Shown: piece after piece, positions 11,801-23,707 of the stretch
How the letters are laid out: each line of letters begins with the position of its first letter
Position numbering within the stretch: the first letter of the stretch is position 1
NCBI GenBank assembly: GCA_022059125.1
Contig: JAEUWY010000004.1
Location: forward strand, 3,100,001 to 3,164,000
Origin: Corynespora cassiicola
Taxonomy: Eukaryota > Ascomycota > Dothideomycetes > Pleosporales > Corynesporascaceae
Reading direction: 5' to 3'
Length of the DNA stretch: 64,000 nt
The notes under the pieces: model-generated
Told to the model about the DNA's origin: nothing
What the model saw: the letters and a program-made list of their open reading frames with translations, nothing else
Database searches by the model: none
Program-made: the position numbers and the translations under genes

Positions 11801-12875
11801 CGCCAAACAAAAAACCCTGGCACGCTTGCAAAAGCCTCAGTTGGGTCGCCTGATGAGATTGTAGGATTCAAGAGCCAGAGGTGTATCCAAGGCCGAGGCG
11901 CAATAGAGTCAGCTCTCCTATTTGAGTCCCAGGCCACTGCTACGCCCGAAGAGAATGACGCATGTATGGGTATCGTGTGTGGTGCTGGCATGGACCCGAG
12001 ACTCGGTAGGATCTTGTGGCCACGACAGAAATATGACTCTTGACAGCAGCGATTCCATCTTTGTCCGATGCCGGCCGCGGTGGGGGATCGGCAACGGGAC
12101 CATCCGTGTTAATTCCAGAGGTCAACTCCAAGCCAGAGTCGAGAAGCCTGTTATCGGAGGCGTCAAGGGCGATGTCGATCTAAAAACTATGTTCAGCAAT
12201 GACCCAGTGAACATTATCGGCCAGTCAAACCAGTATATCTTCAAGCATCTCTATCCGGGATGGCACAATGATTCTGAGACTGAAGACTTTATCAATCACT
12301 TCATCATACGTGCGACAAATAGTACTCGACTAGTTGACCCATTCAAGGGAGTGCCAACGTTCGAAGACATCCAGAAGGCCTTCGGTGAAACATACTCGAG
12401 GCTGTTTGCCACATGGCTCGGGCGCAGCAGAGAGCATTTGCTTTTGCCATCTGGAAACAGAAATAGGGTTTCGGTGGTGGGATCCGCGGTGAGTGTGCAA
12501 GAACGTCTGTTCATGTCCGTTCCGATGTTCACCATCGCCGAGTGCGTTCTTTGCACATATGTTGTAGTCGCAGCCTTGGCCTATATTCGACGCCCCGGAA
12601 AGTATCTTGTGAGGTTGCCAACAAGCATTGCCTCGATGATTGCTCTGTTTGCAGCGAGTGCGGCGGTCCACGATATGGCCAACACCTCGCATTTCGACAA
12701 GAAGGAGCGGAAAGCTCACCTCGAGGAGAGGGGATTGCGCTACGGCTATGGAAGTTTCAACGGGGGTGATGGCTGGATCCACATTGGGATCGAAAAAGCG
12801 CCGTTCGTAGAGCCGAGGACGATTGCTAGGCAGACGAAGCAAACGGTGTCGTTCCGCAATCGGGGGGCCATATAA
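8876..12875 (+). pseudogene. Decayed DUF3433 membrane-protein gene
   Basis: This reads as one ancestral gene of about 1,300 codons. DUF3433 proteins are fungal multi-pass membrane proteins of unknown function, with two similar halves. Recognisable pieces in order: RPLWKPRTLHPITVSLAIFI with a membrane segment, LPTIVAILFSIYWAWVNLET, KRLEPYYQLSKGEGALAKD, ERAEDDPEDFVTLFCDP, LADRELSMTMRGGSLASPI, then the second half LVRNLLVYYILTALATLIEP, SIDLEYSSLPPRVTIFKGF, MALFANLLAVTLPALFHQQG and the C-terminal LPTSIASMIALFAASAAVHD and YGYGSFNGGDGWIHIGIE. In one main frame there are stops at 9260, 9266, 9401, 9761, 10079, 10646, 10712 and 11504 with homology continuing past them. Frame changes occur near 9450-9570, 11245, 11350 and 11960-12040. 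The last 850 bp remain open. Introns could explain some breaks but not the stops inside motifs. Confidence 0.8.
10018..10077 (+). repeat. 15-bp tandem repeat, four copies
   Basis: Three near-perfect copies and one degenerate copy of CAAATGCTACGAGCC lie inside the DUF3433 relic. In the main frame they encode repeated PKCYE ending in PQYYE, so an ancestral YYE-type motif appears to have been expanded by slippage. Confidence 0.85.
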
Positions 12876-15598
12876 GGGAAGCCGCAAAAGCATTGTAAAG
12901 GCTTGTACCTTGGAATTACACAGTGTGCTTTTCTTTATTAGCTGTCTTGCAATTATTTGGAGGGAGACGCGGCTTGCGCGGACAGAGAACCATCGCTAGC
13001 CTCTGCGGCGACATAAATCGTATGGGCCAAAGCGAAAAGGTTAGGGCAGGCAAAAGTGGAGGCAGGACAAAGCTACGCCCAAGCACTGGTTCATTGAAAT
13101 GACGCAGATGGATCATCGAAATGAACTCTCATTTTGCACATGAGGTTAGCGGAGATGAAGAGGCTTTTGGGATCAATGAATTCAGATCAGCAAGTCAAGT
13201 TGCTTCGTCCGCGCAATGCGCTCGGAAATCAAGTGAAGAGATTTTTTCCCCCGCAGGTGAATAGTGACATTCCACAAAATTCCTGCGACCATGAAAGCGC
13301 TCAAGGCCGGTTCCGCAGCCCGACGGCGCGTATCCGACGGACCATGGCATATGTGCAAGAAGCCGACCGATTTCCACAAGTGGAATGTAGTTTTCTTCTC
13401 ACCTCAAAGCCGCATGCCGGGGTCTACCGGACGTTAGACTGTCGGATCGGACTATGACTAAACTCGAGGGAAGGAATGGCGAGAACGGAAATCCAGCGAA
13501 GGAATGTCTTTTCCCCCGATTACGTGCGGCAACAATCACGAGCATGGGCCTGTGAGGTGGCACGAGCAAGTACAACTGGCAGCGTGCGTGTACCGTCTCA
13601 CGTGCCCAGAGCGGAGGTTGTACCCAATGCGGCAGGCACTCTGGAGGGCGGGGTCGGGATGGGATGGGGACGAGTTGATGATGTGGGTGGTGGAGATTGC
13701 ATCGTCTACATGAGCCGTGTTGTGTGTTCCGTCAGACCATGGAGGCGGGCAGCCATCGACGGGCTGAGGAAAGCTTGTCAAGAGTCAGCTTCCTGATGGA
13801 TCATCGTGGGGAAACGGCTCCGTGTGCTGAGGCCCAAAAGACTTTTGCCGTCGTGAAGCAGGATCTGCCGTTTAATTTTTCGAAACAGGTTGGTGAGGGT
13901 TGCAGCAGCCGGCGCGGGCCAATCATGTTGCAAGACGGACATGAGATGAAGACGCGGCGCATTTCACACAAGCGCTGGTCGATCCCGTGAGGCTCCACGC
14001 GAGGAACAAGCCTGGCGCCAACGCCGTCGCCAGGCTGATGGCACACAGCCGCCAAGCTAGGAATGACTCTCGGAGATCTGGATCTAAACGCGTCTACACG
14101 GCGCTTCCGACAGGAGTCAAGGAGTCAAGGGAGACGAAGGGACAGGCCCCTCTCGCCAGCATAACGCCGGAGGCACGATTGGGAATAGATTATCCGGCAT
14201 TTCTTAAAGCGCGGCGGGCCATTCGTGATCGACGGGTAAACGAGGACGAAAATAGAGAGTCCGCAGGCGCAGCGCAGGGGGGGAGCGAGGGCTGCATGAA
14301 ATTCTCCTCCTGGCGGCAGAGTGCTGGCGGCGCGCCGACTGCCTGTAATTCCAGCTGCTACAGGCGGGTCCGGCAACACAGTCGGGCATCGACGGCGTGG
14401 GCCAGGCCGTGGACGCACTCGCGGCGGCGTGTTGACGGCGGCACAAAGCACCTAGTGGGCGACCAGCGGTGGTGAGGTGACGGGAGATGGAGACATGGCA
14501 GCAATTCACGCAGGCAGGTAAGGAGACGTGCCTGGCGTCTTGGGCAGGGCGAATGGGAGCGAGCAGCGGGCATGCAGCATGTGGCTCACCAGAAGAGCTG
14601 GTGTTTCAGCTTGAAGGGGAGGCGATCGCAGCCCCAGCACTAGCCGTGTCTGGTCAGCGGCCGCTCGATTAGAGTTATCGATAGGCCACGCTGCCTTCTT
14701 GTGGCCCACCCTGCGGGCGCTCCGCCCCTGCAGGGTCCACGAGACGGTCGCTCCCATCCGGAACCAGTCAGGGTGTCCAGCTGCAGACGTCAAACCTGAC
14801 GTCGCCCCTGACGAGTCCACACCGCACTTCGTTGGCCACTCACAACGCTGCGCTGGACATTGTTTCAGAAACAATTCCTTTTCGAGGCCGTCACGCTTTC
14901 TTCCAAGCCAATCGCAGCGCCCTCGTACCTGCCCAGCCTGAAGAGCCTGCATGGTCCGCTTGCTGTTGCACCACTCGTCCTGCACACGCCCTCGCTCGTC
15001 TAAACCGTGCCTGGAACTGGATCCGTTTGCCTGCCCCAGCTCGTTGCATCAGCGGCCTCTTCCCGTCCTATAGCCTGTGCTTTCTGACTGTGATCCGCTG
15101 TGGCACCATGCCCTTGCCCCCCCGTCTGCTAGGGCACCGCTGCTATTGTGTTTCTACAGTCCGCCACGGGCCCACTCCTACACAAAGGAGGCCCTCTGTA
15201 TAAGTATCCCCCGGGCGCATCGCCATGTTTTTTTCCCCACCGCTAAACCACAGTTCGATTCGGTTTTCACTTCTTTCTTCAACCCTTCTGTTCAACCTGT
15301 AGCCTGTGGCACCACACTCCTTTCCACCAACCTTTGTTTTTGAAGCGTCGATCTGCTAGCTGATCCGTCTTGCCTCCACCCCCCGTTGACAGGCTCACTC
15401 TTTAAGTAGGTCGCTGGCGCCCCCTCAGATTCTCCAGGCACTGACCTGCGGCCAGCCTCAGCACAGCTCTTCAGCATCAAACACTCCAGTCTTTACTACA
15501 GTTACCGATTCGATTAGCCGGTCTATTCGATTCGAGTCTCCAACAAACCACACGTCTTCCCAGATACACAACAAAACCAACAACAGAAAGCAGTCAAC
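12876..15598. other. 2.7 kb gap without supported gene
   Basis: Several open frames occur, for example plus strand 13987-14475 and minus strand 14506-14985, but they are Arg/Ser/Pro-rich, overlap one another on both strands and match no family I know, so they look like chance frames in GC-rich DNA. The right end is the pyrimidine-rich leader of the AA11 gene. Confidence 0.45.
15199..15206 (+). promoter_or_regulatory. TATA-like element upstream of the AA11 gene
   Basis: TATAAGTA lies 393-400 bp before the ATG at 15599 and is followed by a long C/T-rich stretch ending in an A/C-rich segment. This fits a TATA promoter with a long leader; no transcript evidence is available. Confidence 0.3.
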
Positions 15599-16795
15599 AT
15601 GCTCTTCTCCCAGACTTCCAGTCTTCTTGCCCTTGCGGCCGGTGCCTCTGCGCACATGATCCTCAGGGAGCCGGTACCTTATGGCCAGGCCACTCTGAAC
15701 AGCTCCCCCCTCGAGGCTGGCGACTTTCCCTGCAAGCAGCGTTCCGGTGCCTACGAAGTCACCGAAATGAACCAGTGGGCCGCTGGTGACAACAAGACCA
15801 TCAAGTTTACCGGTTCTGCCGTACACGGTGGTGGCTCTTGCCAGTTCTCCATTACTACCGACATGCAACCCACCAAGGAGTCCCAGTGGAAGGTCATTCA
15901 CAGTGTCATTGGTGGTTGCCCCGCTGATGCGCCTGGTAACCTCACGCCCGAGGACCCCAACGGCCACGGAGCTGGCGAGTTTCCCGTCATGATGCCTGCC
16001 AACATTCCGGCCGGACAGTACAGCTTCGCATGGACCTGGATCAACAAGATTGGGAACCGCGAGTTCTACATGAACTGCGCCCCCATCGAGGTCACCGGCT
16101 CCGAGGGTGGCGATGTCTCCACTCTTTCAGCACTTCCCGACATGTTTGTCGCCAACCTGCCTTCCACCTCTTGCTCTACGGCCGAGGAGCAGGACTTCGA
16201 GTTCCCCAACCCCGGTGACTCTGTCGTCACGGGCGCTAACGCCGCTGTTGGCAACACTCTTACGGGTGCTGGCTGCGATGTCATGACTAAGATGGGTGCC
16301 GGTAGCGGTTCGATGGGTGCTCCCTCCGGCGGCTCCGGCTCTAGCTCCGGCTCTGGCTCCGGCGAGTCTGGATCTGGCTATGGATCTGGCAGCGCCAGCG
16401 GATCTCCTGTGGCACCCGAGGTTCCTCAGAACACTGGCGGCTCTCTCGCCCCCGTCGACCCTAAGCCCGCCGACCCCGTTTCCTCTGCTGCTCCCTCATC
16501 TGCTCCCTCGCCTGCCCCTGAGGCACCTGCTGCCGCCCCTTCTGCCGCCCCTTCTGCTCCTTCTACTCCGTCTACTGGCAGCGGAAACTCTTCCGGCGGC
16601 GAGGCCGGCGTTTCCTGCCAGAACGATGGTGAGGTTGTCTGCATTGGCAGCAACCAGTGGGGTATGTGCAACCACGGAACCGCAGTGCCCATGGCTCTCG
16701 CCGCTGGCACGACTTGCACCAATGGCAAGGTCAGCCGCCGTAGTGTCTATGCTCCGCGCGCCCACCTTCACCGCCGCCACAACAAGCACTTCTAA
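15599..16795 (+). CDS. AA11 lytic polysaccharide monooxygenase with C-terminal X278-like module
   Basis: Intronless, 398 aa, secreted. The AA11 family uses copper to cleave chitin oxidatively. A signal peptide ends at ASA before His19, which becomes the N-terminal histidine of the copper brace. The second brace histidine is His76 in FTGSAVHGGGSCQ, and EFYMNCAPIEV supplies the axial tyrosine region. FPCKQRSGAYEVTEMNQ and VIHSVIGGCPADA are AA11 signatures. After about residue 220 there is a Ser/Gly and then Pro/Ala/Ser-rich linker. The end (CQNDGEVVCIGSNQWGMCNHG to TTCTNGKV) is a four-to-six-cysteine module like the X278 module known from AA11 and GH18 chitinases. The role is likely chitin turnover or remodelling of the cell's own wall. 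Confidence 0.92.
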   Translation: MLFSQTSSLLALAAGASAHMILREPVPYGQATLNSSPLEAGDFPCKQRSGAYEVTEMNQWAAGDNKTIKFTGSAVHGGGSCQFSITTDMQPTKESQWKVIHSVIGGCPADAPGNLTPEDPNGHGAGEFPVMMPANIPAGQYSFAWTWINKIGNREFYMNCAPIEVTGSEGGDVSTLSALPDMFVANLPSTSCSTAEEQDFEFPNPGDSVVTGANAAVGNTLTGAGCDVMTKMGAGSGSMGAPSGGSGSSSGSGSGESGSGYGSGSASGSPVAPEVPQNTGGSLAPVDPKPADPVSSAAPSSAPSPAPEAPAAAPSAAPSAPSTPSTGSGNSSGGEAGVSCQNDGEVVCIGSNQWGMCNHGTAVPMALAAGTTCTNGKVSRRSVYAPRAHLHRRHNKHF

Positions 16796-17989
16796 GCGCG
16801 CAGTCAATGGTCGACTTCGCAAACCTTTGAACCGCAGTGGCTGGCGTGCTGCTCTTACGAACGCATCATTTGGAGTTGGGACGGAACGAACTGGACATCA
16901 TGAACATCTATATCCTTCATTTTCTTTCTCTTTCTCTTCTCTTCCATAGATTCCATCTCGGCCGGGTTGTATGTACCGACTGGTCCTGATGTTTGGCTCT
17001 TTCACCTTGTTGTTTAGTCTCTATTTTCTTTCATGTGGACATGATATTGTATATCACGCTCCAACATGCCTTCTTGACGGTCGAACTGTGGTCAAAAACT
17101 GTTCCAAAAGGAACGCAAAACCTATATGTTTTCGGGGTTTATTTTTAGGAAAATTGAACATTGCATCATTCCTCATCTTGACTTCTCTCTTATTGTGCGT
17201 GATGGACGGCGGCGGCAACCTTGAAGGACTCGACTGCATCCTCTTTGTGTAGCGACAACACTTTGCTTTGAGCCTTCAAGTTGGCACAGTGGTGAGCCAG
17301 GTGGCGGCACAGGCGGAGGCTGACTGGCACACACGTAGACAGTGATGGCGGTTGGGTTGGACGAGCAGGTGTGTTGGCTAGTCGCTCATGTACCCCATGT
17401 ACCCAAGTATCGATCATTTCTCCGTAGACGTGACGGGATGGCCGGGCGGCTATGCGTGCCCATGACAGTCAGTATACGGCGAGGCGTCGAGCGGCCCGCA
17501 TGATCCAAGTGACGACAGCACTGGTGCAGGACAAACAGTTGGTAATGTCGCGACACATTGAGCGGCAGAGACATTGGCCGAGGCCGTCTGCGTGTACGCC
17601 GGGCGAAAACAGCTGGCCTGGGGCGAGGCGACGATGGTCTGTTTGGCAGACTTCCTCATTGGGTGGCCGTGGTGCCAAGCTTGGTGACCCCCTCCAGCTC
17701 GACACCTATTTTCTCAGCCCTACAGCTCGAGCAGGCAGCGCACCGAACGAGCACGCGACGTCGACGGCCTGCGCCTCCTCTCTCACTCCAGCTATCGCCT
17801 GTGCCCCAAATTATTACTGTCCAGCTTTTATCGTCATAGCGCACAGGAGCCTCGGCCCTCGTTTCACCCGCCGCCACTGCAGGGCCTCACCTCCCGCTCC
17901 CCACTCGCCTCACCCCTCGTCGCCTTCTCCCTGACCGCCGCTTCGCACGCCGACAATTACCTACACCTACCCTACCCTGCCCGCCCACC
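16796..17989. other. Intergenic between AA11 and calcineurin A
   Basis: The left part is a T-rich AA11 3' region. The right part, about 17700-17989, is a strongly pyrimidine-rich leader of the calcineurin gene. No coding frame with protein-like features was found. Confidence 0.45.
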
Positions 17990-20026
17990 ATGGAGAGCAA
18001 CCAGCAAGACTTCGACCAGTCGAAGTACCTCGACAATGCCATCCGTGCTGTCCAGGAGAAGAAGCCGCTCCCTGAGATTGACTTCACCCTGCATACCATG
18101 GAGGACGGCGCCCAAGTCAGCACCTTGGAGCGCGTCTGCAAAGGTATTCCTTTTTCTTCAGTCTGAGCGCAGCCTCCGCGCGCCCTCGTCTTCTTCCGCC
18201 CGTCTTCCGTCTAGCAAACGTCGACTAACCCCGCCGTACCTGTCAGATGTCCAAGCGCCTGCCTTCCTGCCGCCGACCCAGGACCAGTTCTTGTCGCCAC
18301 AGGACCGGAACAAGCCCAACCTCCAGTTCCTGAAGCAGCACTTCTATCGCGAAGGCCGCTTGACCGAAGACCAGGCGCTATGGATCATAAGGAAAGGCAC
18401 AGAGATACTGAAGTCGGAGCCTAATCTCCTGGAAATGGACGCACCCATCACCGTGTGCGGCGACGTCCATGGCCAGTACTATGATCTCATGAAGCTCTTC
18501 GAGGTCGGAGGAGATCCCGCCGAGACTCGGTACCTGTTCCTGGGAGACTACGTTGATCGAGGTTATTTCAGCATAGAGGTTTGTTCCCCAGCCTCCTTTT
18601 GGGTCGTCTGCTAACAGCCATAGTGCGTCTTGTACCTTTGGTCGCTGAAGATCTGGTATCCCAACACGCTGTGGCTGCTCCGTGGAAACCACGAGTGTCG
18701 CCACTTGACCGACTACTTCACTTTCAAGCTCGAATGCAAGCACAAGTACTCGGAGGCCGTCTACGAGGCATGCATGGAGTCCTTCTGCGCCCTGCCGTTG
18801 GCCGCGGTTATGAACAAGCAGTTCCTTTGCATACACGGGGGCTTGAGCCCTGAACTCCACACTTTGGAAGACCTCAAGAGTGTACGAGCTGCTCTGACGA
18901 CAGCTAATGCCTTGTGCTAACCGTGCGCAGATTGACCGCTTCCGGGAACCGCCCACCCACGGTCTCATGTGCGATATCCTGTGGGCCGACCCCCTTGAAG
19001 AATTCGGACAAGAGAAGACGAACGACTTTTTTGTTCACAACCACGTTCGTGGTTGTTCCTACTTCTTCTCATACCCTGCTGCATGCGCTTTCCTTGAGAA
19101 GAACAATCTCTTGTCGATTATTCGAGCCCACGAGGCACAAGACGCCGGTTACCGCATGTACCGCAAGACACGAACGACTGGCTTCCCCAGTGTCATGACC
19201 ATATTCAGTGCACCCAACTACTTGGATGTGTACAACAACAAGGCTGCAGTCCTGAAGTATGAGAACAATGTTATGAACATTAGACAGTTCAGTAGGTACC
19301 CTCCGCTTCTCTGTGTGCGATTGATGCTAACGCCTTTCAGACTGCACGCCACACCCATACTGGCTTCCCAACTTCATGGATGTCTTCACCTGGTCGCTCC
19401 CTTTCGTAGGAGAGAAGAGTAAGTGCAGACAAATATATATACAGACACTAGATTCTGACAGTTTTAGTCACCGACATGCTCATTGCCATTCTGAACACTT
19501 GCTCCAAGGAGGAGCTGGAAGAAGAGACACCCAGCTCGCTGGCCTCTGGCCCGGCATCGCCACCACTCTCCGCAAACATGGACCCCGAGTCGACGGAATT
19601 CAAGCGACGCGCTATCAAGAACAAGATTCTTGCCATTGGAAGGCTGTCTCGCGTATTCCAGGTCTTGCGCGAGGAGTCTGAGCGCGTTACTGAATTGAAG
19701 ACAGCATCCGGAGGCAGGCTTCCCGCAGGAACCCTCATGCTCGGCGCCGAGGGAATCAAGCAAGCAATTCATAGCTTCGAAGACGCTCGAAAAGTTGACC
19801 TGCAAAACGAACGTTTGCCCCCGAGCCATGAGGAGGTCCGAAAGTCTCAGGAAGCGAGCCGAGAGCAGGCTCTCGAGAAGGCAAGCAAAGAAGCAGAGAA
19901 CGACGCTGGACTTGCGACAGTCGCCCGAAGGATCAGCATGTAAGTGGTCACTTGAAACAACGCGCATGGGATTGTTGACTAAGTTACTCAAGGTCCTCTG
20001 GTTCCGGGCGTAGCAAGCGAAGCTAG
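17990..20026 (+). CDS. cnaA: Calcineurin catalytic subunit A (PP2B phosphatase)
   Basis: Seven exons (17990-18143, 18247-18578, 18624-18881, 18931-19291, 19341-19418, 19468-19939, 19993-20026) give 562 aa. Calcineurin A is the calcium/calmodulin-activated serine/threonine phosphatase controlling Crz1 signalling, stress response and growth. Support: metal-site motifs [22 protein letters not shown] and [10 protein letters not shown], the signature [24 protein letters not shown], the calmodulin-binding stretch [20 protein letters not shown] and the autoinhibitory-like [15 protein letters not shown]. The last exon has only 34 nt: splicing GTAAGT at 19940 to position 19993 gives the tail [15 protein letters not shown], typical of filamentous fungi. 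Without it, translation would stop at 19943 right after ISM. The calcineurin B subunit is not in this window. Confidence 0.97.
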
Positions 20027-20500
20027 CCTCAGATCCGGGATTGATGGCTCAATTTGATGAATGAACTTAGCTGTTGATTTCCTTCAAGCTGGACACTGGT
20101 TTGCCATCAATATACCACTTTAGGCGTATTGCAGGCCAACGGCTGGACTAGAGGACAGGCATTACCTTTGATGAAACAGTAGTAATTTGCTGGCCAGTGG
20201 ACTAACCATGTACTGGAGAAGCCAGCGTATATGATAATGGAACTCCATGATCTAAACTCTTCTGTGTATCTATGCGTGTCTTTTCTTTGCGGGTCCCAAA
20301 GGCAGGATTCTGAAAAAGGGACCCGTGAAAAAGCAGCTATGCAAAAGCAGCCCGTGAGCTTGGTCCACATTCATGTCCACCTGGGCACTCGGGCGATGTG
20401 CCATAGAAATCACGTGCCTCTGTCTCGGCCCGAGATCCTCCGTCAGAATTTGACTTCATCATTGCTCTCATGAACCCGTAAATGTTCATCTTCAAGCCCG
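20027..20500. other. Intergenic between two plus-strand genes
   Basis: This 474 bp stretch should hold the calcineurin 3' end and the promoter of the next gene. Only the very short frame ATG..TAA at 20483 precedes the main ATG at 20501. Confidence 0.4.
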
Positions 20501-22492
20501 ATGCCTTCATGGGCGGCTTCTGTGTCGCGGTCGACAAACCTCCTGAAGGCAGGAAGGATTGAGTGGCTTTCCAGTGCTCTACGACGTCGCCGTGCGCTCC
20601 CATTGCCACGAGTACCTTTGCTGCGCGTCCGCTCCGCCTCAGCCTACATCTCACCAACCACGATCAATCCGCAAGCAAGCATTCCAGCCGAACGCAAGGA
20701 CATTTACAATTCTCTGAGTCATTTGGGCGGTGCTGCAGAGGCATATGTAAACATCAGCAGGCTTCAATTGGCATTGCGGGGGGTGTCTACACAGGATGCA
20801 GTTACTAGAGTTGCAGGTATGAATTGAAAGAAGATTCGTTTACGATCGTGACCTGACATGTATCACTAGTGCTCGGATTGAACAGCCAATTGACCGCGCA
20901 GAGACTGGTACGACTGCTCCTTGCAGACCCGTTGGGTTCGGAAGAGACATGGGAGCAGGAATTGGAGAAATTGAACAATGAGGATGGTAGACCAATCTTG
21001 TTGAGGTACGATTGATGAAGAGTTATTTCTACCATGAGGCATTGCTAACTCCGTCAGATTTGGCGACGAATCCGATGCGCATCCACCGAACCCCCTCTAC
21101 AAGATCCTGTCCGTACCTTCGAGGCTTCTTGGAACGCACAATCTTGAGATACTCATCTCAACTCTCGATACCAACATCCCTCGTGATCTTGCATCGACGC
21201 TAGCAGAGAGGTCGGACGATGCCATATTAGTCCCGAAGCTCCAGGAACCGTCGACGAGAGGCCTTCCCATCCCGTTTCCGGTCCACAAAACGCTGCTAGT
21301 GGGAGAGGGTCTCGAGAATGCTATATCTTATGGCAGGTTCACATCAGACAGAAAGGGCGACAGTGCAGACTTGGTCAAGGTTGCTATCGATCTACCACCT
21401 CCATTGAAGGAGGCGGAGCAAGATGTCGGATCTTGCTCCATGGTCAACGTGCAAGTTGGCACAGAGGCTCTGCAAAGTTTCCGGGAATCCATTTCAAATT
21501 CATCGGTGTATGAGCGAGGGTGGTTCAGGAGCGGCATGCCTCTGCTGTCACAGTGGCTTGCCAGGGGACTCCAACCATCCGAGCCCATCTCCCCGATAGC
21601 GAAGTCCCTGATCGCCTCTATTGCCGATAATACTGAAGCGAACATCACGAAAGAGGACTCGGGGAAAATCCAAGCACTCGCCACCTCGCCTTCCCATCAG
21701 GAAACATCTGAATCGGTTCTCAGTCACCTAGAAAATTGGGCGGAAAAGTCACACACTGAGCTCCGCGATCAGCTCGATGAGGCATTCTCCGCCAAAAACT
21801 GGCGCAAACTTGCCTGGTGGAAGTTGCTGTGGCGGGTGGATGACGTGTCAATGATCATGTCAGAGATCCTAGAAAGGAGATGGCTGGTCGATGCAGAGAA
21901 GAACGCCATCTTTCTAGCTGGGCGCATGAACCAAGCGGGCTTTCCCGACAACATCCACGAGCTTCCCATCTCCATTCCCACGGAGCATCGACCCGACTCG
22001 GACGGGCCAATGCCATTGGACGCCGAAAAGCCAAACACGCAAGTTTCAACGGAAGTCCGGGAGCCGCAACCATGGCCTTCTCAGATTGCCATGAGTCGCG
22101 GCTCTCTACTCAAGGAAACGGTGCCGCCTCTCCAAGCGCTTGCCCAACGGCTGCTGCTAGAGGCTTTCTCCACAACGTCAGTAGGCTCTGCCCTATCTGC
22201 GCTCCTCTATGTGTCTGTGTCCTCCTTCTCCGTCTTTGATGCAGGCGCTGCGGCCGTGCTAGGGCTCATGTTCTCGTTGCGGAGGCTGCAGAAGAGGTGG
22301 GAAGGTGGACGCGAGATGTGGCAAGGTGGAGTGAGGGAAGAGGGGAGGAGGGCCTTGAAACAAACGGAGGATCTTGTTCGACTGATCATCAGCAATAGCA
22401 AGAAGCCGATAGTCGAAGACACGGGCATCAAGGATAGGAGATTGGCCAGAGAGGCAGTGGAAAGGGTCAGGGCCGCGCTTGAGAAGGTGTAA
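20501..22492 (+). CDS. Probable mitochondrial fungal protein (Mmc1-like?)
   Basis: Three exons (20501-20816, 20870-21005, 21058-22492) give 628 aa. The N-terminus is rich in Arg and Ser and poor in acids (RSTNLLKAGRIEWLSSALRRR), like a mitochondrial targeting sequence. The middle contains GLNSQLTAQRLVRLLLADPL. The later half has NWRKLAWWKLLWRVDDVSMI and WLVDAEKNAIFLAGRM, then LQALAQRLLLEAFSTTSVGS, and two hydrophobic stretches at about residues 530-565, followed by a basic helix (LRRLQKRWEGGREMWQGGVR). From memory this pattern resembles the fungal Mmc1 family; I could not check this. The membrane segments and presequence suggest an inner-membrane protein. Function is otherwise unknown. Confidence 0.75.
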
Positions 22493-23707
22493 ATGTACCA
22501 TGTTGTATTGCCAATGTATCATAGCCTACAGTAATGGGGACACGAGAATATGGGTGCTTTTTTTCACAATGGGCATTATGTTCTCTGGTAGCCGATCGAA
22601 AGGCAAAAATAATCGCGTCCCAGGAGCGAGAAAAACGCGGGTCGAATAATGGGTCCGTGGGACGCGCTCCGTAGTGAGACGCTATACCAGCCTTCTCAAG
22701 CTCGACCGTGGCTGATATCCGAGCTTTGTTAGTCCGACACGAATATGCAATGGTCTGTGACGCAAAAGCAAACTTTGAGGATGCAGTGCAGAAGACAGAA
22801 GTGGGCAACACAAAGACCGAGCCAAATGCAAAGAAAGGCCTCGTCGTGTGCAGGCTGCTTGGATGCAGCTGTCAACAGAGGCCGGCCACAGAGAAGGATG
22901 CGACGGAAACAATGGCCAGCTATAACAGGACTTGATCTGGCATGCCACGGCGGGGATAGGCCCTCTACAGCACAAGCGTCATGGAGGCCTAGTGGCTAAT
23001 GCAAATTGAACGGCGACACGCTCATGCGGGCGCGGGCTGGGGGCGGGCGTGTTGGACAGGCATGTCGCGACGAACAGCGGTTCTACTTTCGCATCGCGAG
23101 CGCGTTTTTGTGGCGCAGAGACGGAGCATCAATGGCCAATGCCCGGGGGCGCATTGATTGCAGACAGGTGCGGCAAACAGGCGGCCATCCCTGAGGGTGG
23201 AGTCGTTCGGCAGGGCTGCCGCGTCTTTTCGCGATTCCGCCCCCTAAGTCGACCAACGCGCGCGCCCGATGCAGCACGCGTTGATGGCACACACCCGCCC
23301 AGCGCCCGCCATATACATCCACACCCCAGACCCGCCGCCTCTCTTCCTCCCTCCCTCCCCCCAGGCTTGCCTTCTCTCCTTCAAGTCCTCCGCCTTCTGC
23401 TGCCTCTGCCACTCCGTTCTGGTCCTCGTCTTCTCCAGTCTTGCCCGCTCCCGCCGCCCGCTCTCGGCTGCCTGTGTTGGCTGTGTTGCTCCGACGACTT
23501 AGTTAGCCTCGCCCGACACGTCTCGTCAGACTTCCCCCGCCATCTCTCGTCTTCTCAACACCACCTCCACCCACCGCTCACCGCCCAAGCCCGTCGCCAG
23601 TCGCCCGTCGCCACCTCCACACCAGCTCCACCCGTCTCTGGCTCGCCGTCGCACGTGCTCGCCATCTCTGCCCAGCTCGCATTCCCCGTGGACACGCCGC
23701 AGAAGTC
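22493..23707. other. Intergenic with long pyrimidine-rich leader
   Basis: No gene is supported. Positions of about 23300-23707 are strongly C/T-rich and lead into the ATG at 23708, as in the leaders of highly expressed or growth-related fungal genes. Confidence 0.45.

Noticed and set aside
13987..14985. Overlapping open frames of 160 codons on both strands
   Set aside because: Low-quality Arg/Ser/Ala composition and no splice-linked partners; treated as chance frames.
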